Shown here: in pieces, positions 58,443-64,000 of the stretch | Numbering within the stretch: the first letter of the stretch is position 1 | Layout of the letters: every line of letters starts with the position of its first letter | DNA from: Balaenoptera acutorostrata | Taxonomy: Eukaryota > Chordata > Mammalia > Artiodactyla > Balaenopteridae | Length of the DNA stretch: 64,000 bases | NCBI RefSeq assembly: GCF_949987535.1 | Contig: NC_080078.1 | Location: 25,874,942-25,938,941 of the forward strand | Direction of reading: 5' to 3' | The notes under the pieces: generated by a model | Database searches by the model: none | What the model was told of the DNA's origin: nothing | What the model saw: the letters and a program-made list of their open reading frames with translations, nothing else | Translations under genes and position numbers: made by a program

Positions 58443-61400
58443 ATTGAAGAGGCTGTCTTTTCCCCATTGTATATTCTTGCATATTTTTTTGTAGATTAAT
58501 TGCCCATATAATGTGGGTTTATTTCTGGACTCTCTATTCTGTTCCATTGATCTGTGTGTCTGTTTTTGTGCCAGTACCATACTGTTTTGATGACTGTAGC
58601 TTCATAGTATAGTTTGAAATCAGGGAGTGTGATACCTCCAGCTTTGTTCTTCTTTCTCAAGATTGTTTTGGCCATTGAGGATCTTCTGTGTTTCCATACA
58701 AATTTTAGAATTATTTTTTTCTAATTCTGTGAAAAATGCCATTGGTATTTTGATAGGGATTGCACTGAACCTGTTGATTACCTTGGGTAGTATGAGGATT
58801 TTAACAATATTAATTCTTCCAATCCATGAGTATGGTATATCTTTCCATCTGTGTCATCTTCAATTTCTTTCAACAGTGTCTTACAGTTTTCCAAGTAAAG
58901 GTCTTTTACCTCCTTAGCTAGATTTATTCCAAGATATTTTATTCTTTTTGATGCAACTGTAAATGGGATTGTTAAGTTCCTTTCTAATAGTTCACTGTTA
59001 GTGTATAGAAATGCAACATATTTCTGTATATTAAGTTTGTATTCTGCAAATTTACTGAATTCATTGTTGGGTTCTAGTAGTTTTTTGGTGGCATCTTTAG
59101 GATTTTCTATGTATAGTATCATGTCATCTCTAAATGGTGAGTTTTACTTCTTCCTTTCCAATTTGGACTCCTTTTATTTCTTTTTCTTGTCTGATTGCTG
59201 TGGTTAAGACTTCCAATATTATATTGAATAAAAATGGTGATAATGGGCATCCTTGTCTTGTTCCTGACCCTAGAGTAAATGCTTTGAGCTTTTCACCACT
59301 GTGTATGATGTTAGCTGTGGGCTTGTTGTATATGGCCTTTATTATGTTGAGGTGTATTCCCTCTGCTTTGTTGAGAATTTTTATCATAAATGGATGTTGT
59401 AGTTTGTCAAATGGTTTTTCCATATCTATTGAGATGATCGTGTGATTTTTATTCTTCAGTTTGTTAATGTGGTGTATCACATTGCTTGCTTTGTGAATAT
59501 TAAACCATCTTTGCATCCCTGGGATAAATCCCACTTGATCATGGTGTATGGTCCTTTTAATGTATTGTTGAATTTGGTTTGTGAATATTTTGTTGAGAAT
59601 TTTTGCATTTATGTTCACCAGTGATATTGGTCTGTAATTTTCTTTTTTTGTTTTATCTTTATCTGATTTTGGTATCTGGATGATGCTGGCCTTGTAGAAT
59701 GATTTTGGAAGTGTTCCTTCCTCTGCAATTTTTTGAATAGTTTGATAAGGATATATGTTAACTCGTCTCTAAAGAGTCTGGACCATCTGGTCCTGGACTT
59801 TTGTTTGTTGCGGTTTTTTTTTTTTATTACTTATTCAATTTCATTCCTGGTAATTGGTCTGTTCATATTTTCTATTTCTTCCTGTTCAGTCTTGGGAGGT
59901 TGTATGTTTCCAGGAATTTGTCCATTTCTTCTAGGTTGGCCATTTTATTGGCATATAATTGTTCATAGTCATCTATCATAATCATTTCCATTTGCATGGA
60001 GTAGCTTTTTCCATCCCCTCACTTTCAATCTCTGTGTGTCTTTAGGTCTAAAATGAGTCTCTTGTAGGCAGCATACATGTGGGCCTTTTTTTTATATCCA
60101 TTCAGCCACTCTATGTCTTTTGATTGGAGCATTTAGTCCATTTACATTTAATGTACTTACTGCCATTTTGTTCATTATTTTGGGGTTGTTTTTATAGTTC
60201 TTTTCTGTTCCTTTCTTCTTCTTTTGTTCTCTTCCCATGTGATTTGATGACTATCTTTGGTGTTATTTTTGAATTTCTCTTTTTTTGTGTGTGTGTCTAT
60301 TATAGATTTTTGGTTTGTGGTTAGCATGTGGTGTAAATATAGCAATCCATATATGTGTGGTTTTTTTAAGTTGTTGATATCTTAAGTTCGAATGCATTTA
60401 ACAACCTTGCTTTTTTTTCTCTCTCCCTGCCACATTTACTGTTTTTGACATCATATTTTACATCTTTTTGTTTTGTGTATCCCTTAACTACTTATTGTAG
60501 ATATAGATGATTTTATGACTTTCATCTTTTAATCTTTCTATTAGCGTTATATGTGGTTGGTTTAGCACTTTTACTGTATATTTTCTTTTACCAATGAGAT
60601 TTTTCCTTTTGTACTGTTTGTATTTCTAGTTGTGGGCTTTCCTTTTTTGCTTAGTGAATTACCTTTAACATTTCTTGTCAAGCTGTTTTTTTGGTGCTGA
60701 ACTCTTTTAGCTTTTGCTTGTATGTAAAACATTTGATCTCTCCTTCAAATCTGAATGAAAGTGGTTGTAGTTTTTTTCCTTTCATTACTTTAATATATTG
60801 TGCCACTCCCTTCTGACCTGCACAGTTTCTGCTGAAAAGTCAGCTGATAGCCTTATGGGAGTTCCCTCACACATAATTTGTAGCTTTTCCCTCGCTGCTT
60901 TTAATATTGTCTCTTTATCATTATTTTTTGCCATTTTAATTACAATGTGTCTTGGTGTGGTCCTCTTTGGGTTGATCCTATTGTGACTGTCTGTACTCCT
61001 GGACCTGGATGTCTGCTTTTATTCCCAGGTAAGGGAAGTTTTCAGCTCTTATGTCTTCAAATATGTTCCCTGCCCCTTTCTCTCTCTTCTCCTCCTGCGA
61101 CCCCTATAATGTGAGTGTTTGTACCCTTGGTTGTTGTTCCAAAGATCTCCTAAATAATTTTTTTTTCCTTTTTCCTGTTCAGTTTGAGTGATTTCCACTA
61201 CTCTGTCTTCCAGTTCACTGATCTATTCCTCTGTATCATCTAATCTACTGTTGATTCCTCCTAGTGAATTTTTTATTTTGGTTATTGTATTTTTCAGCTC
61301 TGTTTGGTTCTTCTTTTTATTTTCTAACTCTTTGTTAAAAACTTCTAGCTTCCCACTGTGTTCATCTATTCTTCTCCCAAGTTCTTTGAGCATCTTTATG

Positions 61401-61769
61401 ATCATTACCTTGAACTCTTTACTGGGGCTTATCTCCACTTCACTTAGTTCTTCTTCTGGGGTTTTATCTTGTTCTTTCATTAAGAACATATTCCTCTGTC
61501 ACCTCATTTTGCCTAATTCACTCTTTTTATATCTATGTATTTGGTAGGTTGGTTATGTTTCCCAATCTTGGAGAAGTGGCTTTTTTGTAGGAGACATCCT
61601 ATATTTCCCAGCTGCACACTCCCCTCTTGTCACCAGAGCTATATGCTCTAGGACTGCCCCTATGTGGGTTGCATGGGCCCTTCTGTTGTAGTGGGCTGAC
61701 TACTGTGGGTGGTCTGATAGTCATGGCTGATCCCTAGTCTGGTTGGTTGCCAGGCCCTGCCTTGTGCAG

Positions 61770-62190
61770 AGGCTACTAGCCACTGGTGGTGGGGCCAGGT
61801 CACAAGGTAGCTGGCTGCAGAGCCCCAGGGGTTCCAAGGGCAGTGCTGGCCCACTGGTGGGTGGAGCTGGGTCCCAGGGTGGCTGGTTGCAGGGCTGGTG
61901 TCCCAGATCTAATGTTGGCCTGCTGCTGGGTGAGGTCAGTTGCTGACAGGACTGGCTGTGGGGTCCGGGGTATCCCAAAGCTGCTGTGAGACTGCTTGTG
62001 GGTGGAGCTGGGTCCTGGGATCTCTGGATTCAGGGACCTGGGTGTCTCAGAGTTGGTGTTGGCCTGCCAGTGGGTGGGGCTGGGTCCTAACAGCTGACTG
62101 AAGGGTCCCAGGGTTCCTAGGGCTAGTGCCAGTGCACTGGTATGTGGGGCTGGGTCCTGGGGTGGCTGGACACTCAGGCAGTCCTAAGGC
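61770..62190 (-). repeat. Tandem array of about 70 bp units in the L1 5' region
   Basis: Roughly six imperfect units of 65-75 bp. Each carries a variant of GTGGGTGGAGCTGGGTCC (at about 61858, 61996 and 62069, and less clearly elsewhere), followed by a TGGCTGGTTGCAGG-like part and GTTGGCCTGC or TGCTGGCCCAC. The strand is G/T-rich. It belongs to the L1 5' untranslated region and recalls the monomer promoters of some mammalian L1s, though the unit is different. Confidence 0.7.
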
Positions 62191-62929
62191 AGCCAGCCTG
62201 CTGTCCTCACCTGGATAGCTGCTTGGCCTGAGGCATCCCACTACTGGTGATGACAGGCTAGTGGGCAGGGCCAGGTCCCAAGGCTAATAAGCTCAAGGAA
62301 GTGTTCCAAAATGGCACTTGGCAGCACCAGTGTCCTTGTGGTAAAACAAGCTACCCAAAGTGGCTGCTGCCGGCATCTGTATCCCCAGGGTGAACTCCAG
62401 TTGCCTCCTGCCTATCCAGAAGGCTCTCCAGGATCTCTCCAAGATCAACAGGTATGTCTGACCCAGGCTCCTTTCAAGTTACTGCTTCTGCCCTGGGTCT
62501 CGGAACATTCATTTTTTTTATGCACCCTTTAAGAATGCAGTTTTTATTTCCTACAGCCCCCTGGCTTTCCTGAAAGTCTAGTCTTCAAAACCGAATGTTC
62601 TGGGGCTCATCTTCCCATAAGAGCTCATCTTCCTGGGGAGCCTTATGTGGGGCTCAGACAGCATGCTCTTTGGGGAGAATCTCTGCAATTGACCCATTTA
62701 TGAGTCACCCACCCAGGGGTGTGGGTCTTGACTATACTGCGTCTCTGCCCCTCCTACCCATCTCATTGTGGTTCATTCTTTATATCTTTAGTTCCAGAAG
62801 ATCTTTCTGCTAGTCTTCTGGTTTTTCTCATCAGTGGTTGCTGTGTAAATAGTTTTAATTTTGGTGTGCCTGTGGGAGGAGGTGAGCTCAGGGTCTTCCT
62901 ACTCCACCATCTTGGCTACTACCCCCATA

Positions 62930-63922
62930 ATATACCCCACAGTCTTGATTATTGTGGTTTTTATTTTTTTAGCAGAGTCTGGAATTTAGATAGTGTCAGT
63001 CTTCCAACTGTATTCTTCTCCTTCAATATGGAGTTGACTATTCTGGATCTTTTGCCTCTCCAAATAAACTTTATAATTAATTTTTCAATGTCCACAAAAT
63101 AACTTGCTGGGATTTTGATAGAGATTGCTTTGAATTTTAGATCAAGTTGGGAAGAACTGACATCTTGACAATAGTGACTCTTCCTGTCTATGAACATGGA
63201 ATATACCTCTATTTAGTTCTTTGAATTTGTTCATTGGAGTTTTGGAGTTTTCCTCATATAGATCTTATACTTATTTTGTTAGATTTGTACCTCGATATTT
63301 CATTTTAGGGGGTGCTAATTGGTATTGCGGTAAATGGTATTGTGTTTTTAACTTCAAATTCCACTTGGTCATTGCTGGCATATAGGAAAGTGATTGAATT
63401 TTTCATACTAACCTTGCATCCTGGAATGTTGCTATAATCACCTATGAGTTTCAGGAGGTTTTGGTCAGTTCTTTCAGATTTTCTGCATAGATGATCATGT
63501 GATCTGCAAACAAATACAGCTTTATTTCTTCCTTGGCAATCTGCATACCTTTTATTTCCTTATCTTATTGCATTAACTAGGACTCCTAGCAGGGTGTTGA
63601 AGACGAGTGGTAAGAGGGGACATTCTTGCCTTGTTCCAGATCTTATTGGGAAAGCACCAAGCTTCTCACCATTAAGTTAGCTTCTCACCATTAGGTTTTT
63701 AATAGATATTCTTTATCAAGTTGAGGAAGTTCTCTATTCCTATTTTACTGAGAGAGGTTTTGGGTTTTGTTTGGGGGGGGGGTTGTTTTTGTTTATTTAT
63801 TTGTTTTATCATGAATAGGTACTGGATTTTGTCTAATCTTTTTCTGCATCTATTGATATGATCAGGTGATTTTTCTTTTTTAGCCTATTGATGTGATAGA
63901 TTACATTAATTGATTTTTCAGA
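62930..63922 (-). mobile_element. Older L1 ORF2 fragment
   Basis: Minus-strand L1 ORF2 remnant. The frame at 62961-63197 matches the ORF2 segment with IKIPASYFVDIEKLIIKFIW, and the plus text of 63440-63720 matches the reverse transcriptase region of the old L1. It has many indels. A run of 10 G sits at 63773-63782. It lies next to the 5' end of the nearly full-length L1 and represents a separate insertion. Confidence 0.8.
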
Positions 63923-64000
63923 TTTTTAAAATATTTATTTATTTATTTGGCTGCACTGGGTCTTAGTTGTCACACGCAGGATCTTCATTGCCGCGTGCAA
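63923..64000 (-). mobile_element. CHR-type SINE cut by the right edge
   Basis: A-rich tail read as AAATATTTATTTATTTATTTG, then GCTGCACTGGGTCTTAGTTG and a start of the long body (CATTGCCGCGTGCAA). It is the 3' part of a reverse copy. The rest lies outside the window. Confidence 0.85.

Larger units (their letters stand above)
56310..62925 (-). mobile_element. Nearly full-length old L1, interrupted by a CHR SINE and a younger L1
   Basis: Minus-strand L1 from 3' UTR (56310) through ORF2, ORF1 and 5' region to a GTAGCCAAGATGGTGGAGTA start at 62905-62925. Net length without the two insertions is about 5.9 kb. Recognisable parts are the ORF2 C-terminal end near 56700, the reverse transcriptase region at about 58780-59620 (with [12 protein letters not shown]), the endonuclease start near 60150, the ORF1 distal region around 60700-61100, and the ORF1 coiled coil at 61223-61489 (ending INSRLDD). 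The element is dead. A frameshift falls beside the catalytic Asp pair of the reverse transcriptase (about 59125), where a TAG also lies, and about 1 kb of ORF2 seems missing near 59985. A short array of about 70 bp units sits in its 5' region. L1MA/L1MB-like. Confidence 0.85.

Noticed and set aside
58778..59618. Minus-strand frames with reverse transcriptase similarity as possible active L1 genes
   Set aside because: They are broken pieces of one dead L1: the frame is lost at the catalytic site, a TAG lies beside it, and about 1 kb seems missing upstream.

Overview
This window is mammalian genomic DNA, almost certainly from a cetacean (whale or dolphin). It contains three complete and one partial copy of a long (about 280-310 bp) tRNA-derived SINE of the CHR type, whose head reads GGACTTCCCTGGTGGCACAG, plus artiodactyl-type L1 3' ends, MIR and old DNA transposons. 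There are no Alu, B1/B2 or BovB elements. Species level cannot be decided from the sequence alone.

Two protein-coding genes lie head to head. On the minus strand (680-13403) are the first seven coding exons of a NOMO gene (NODAL modulator, an ER translocon-associated membrane protein): 735 nt, 245 codons, with exon 8 onward beyond the left edge. On the plus strand (16280-55089) are the first 22 coding exons of ABCC6 (MRP6), an ABC transporter of the plasma membrane: 2998 nt, 999 codons plus one base, covering TMD0, TMD1, the complete first nucleotide-binding domain, the linker and the start of TMD2. The remaining exons lie beyond the right edge. I located every exon by reading the translated sequence against the known family proteins and confirming GT/AG borders and phase continuity. 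All 29 exons join in frame with no internal stop, so both genes look intact as far as they are visible. The two start codons are 2.9 kb apart, each inside its own CpG-rich patch.

Region by region: 1-680 holds the NOMO intron 7 edge and an L1 3' end. From 680 to 13.4 kb come the NOMO exons with MIR, L1 and MER20-like repeats. From 13.4 to 16.3 kb lies the divergent intergenic promoter region. From 16.3 to 55.1 kb is ABCC6, with introns rich in MIR, five copies of one short hAT-like element, two copies of a roughly 400 bp LTR-like repeat, two CHR SINEs, a 5'-truncated L1 and several long microsatellites. From 55.5 to 64 kb is ABCC6 intron 22, filled by nested minus-strand L1 elements: a nearly complete old L1 carrying a CHR SINE and a younger L1, both with clear target-site duplications, and a CHR SINE cut by the right edge.

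Nothing here amounts to a previously undescribed biological system. The points most worth a second look are the in-frame, stop-free 153 nt intron 3 of ABCC6, an apparent one-codon insertion in exon 13, two L1 insertions that look like short 3' transductions, a roughly 70 bp repeat array in the old L1 5' region, and an unexplained GC-rich patch in ABCC6 intron 7.
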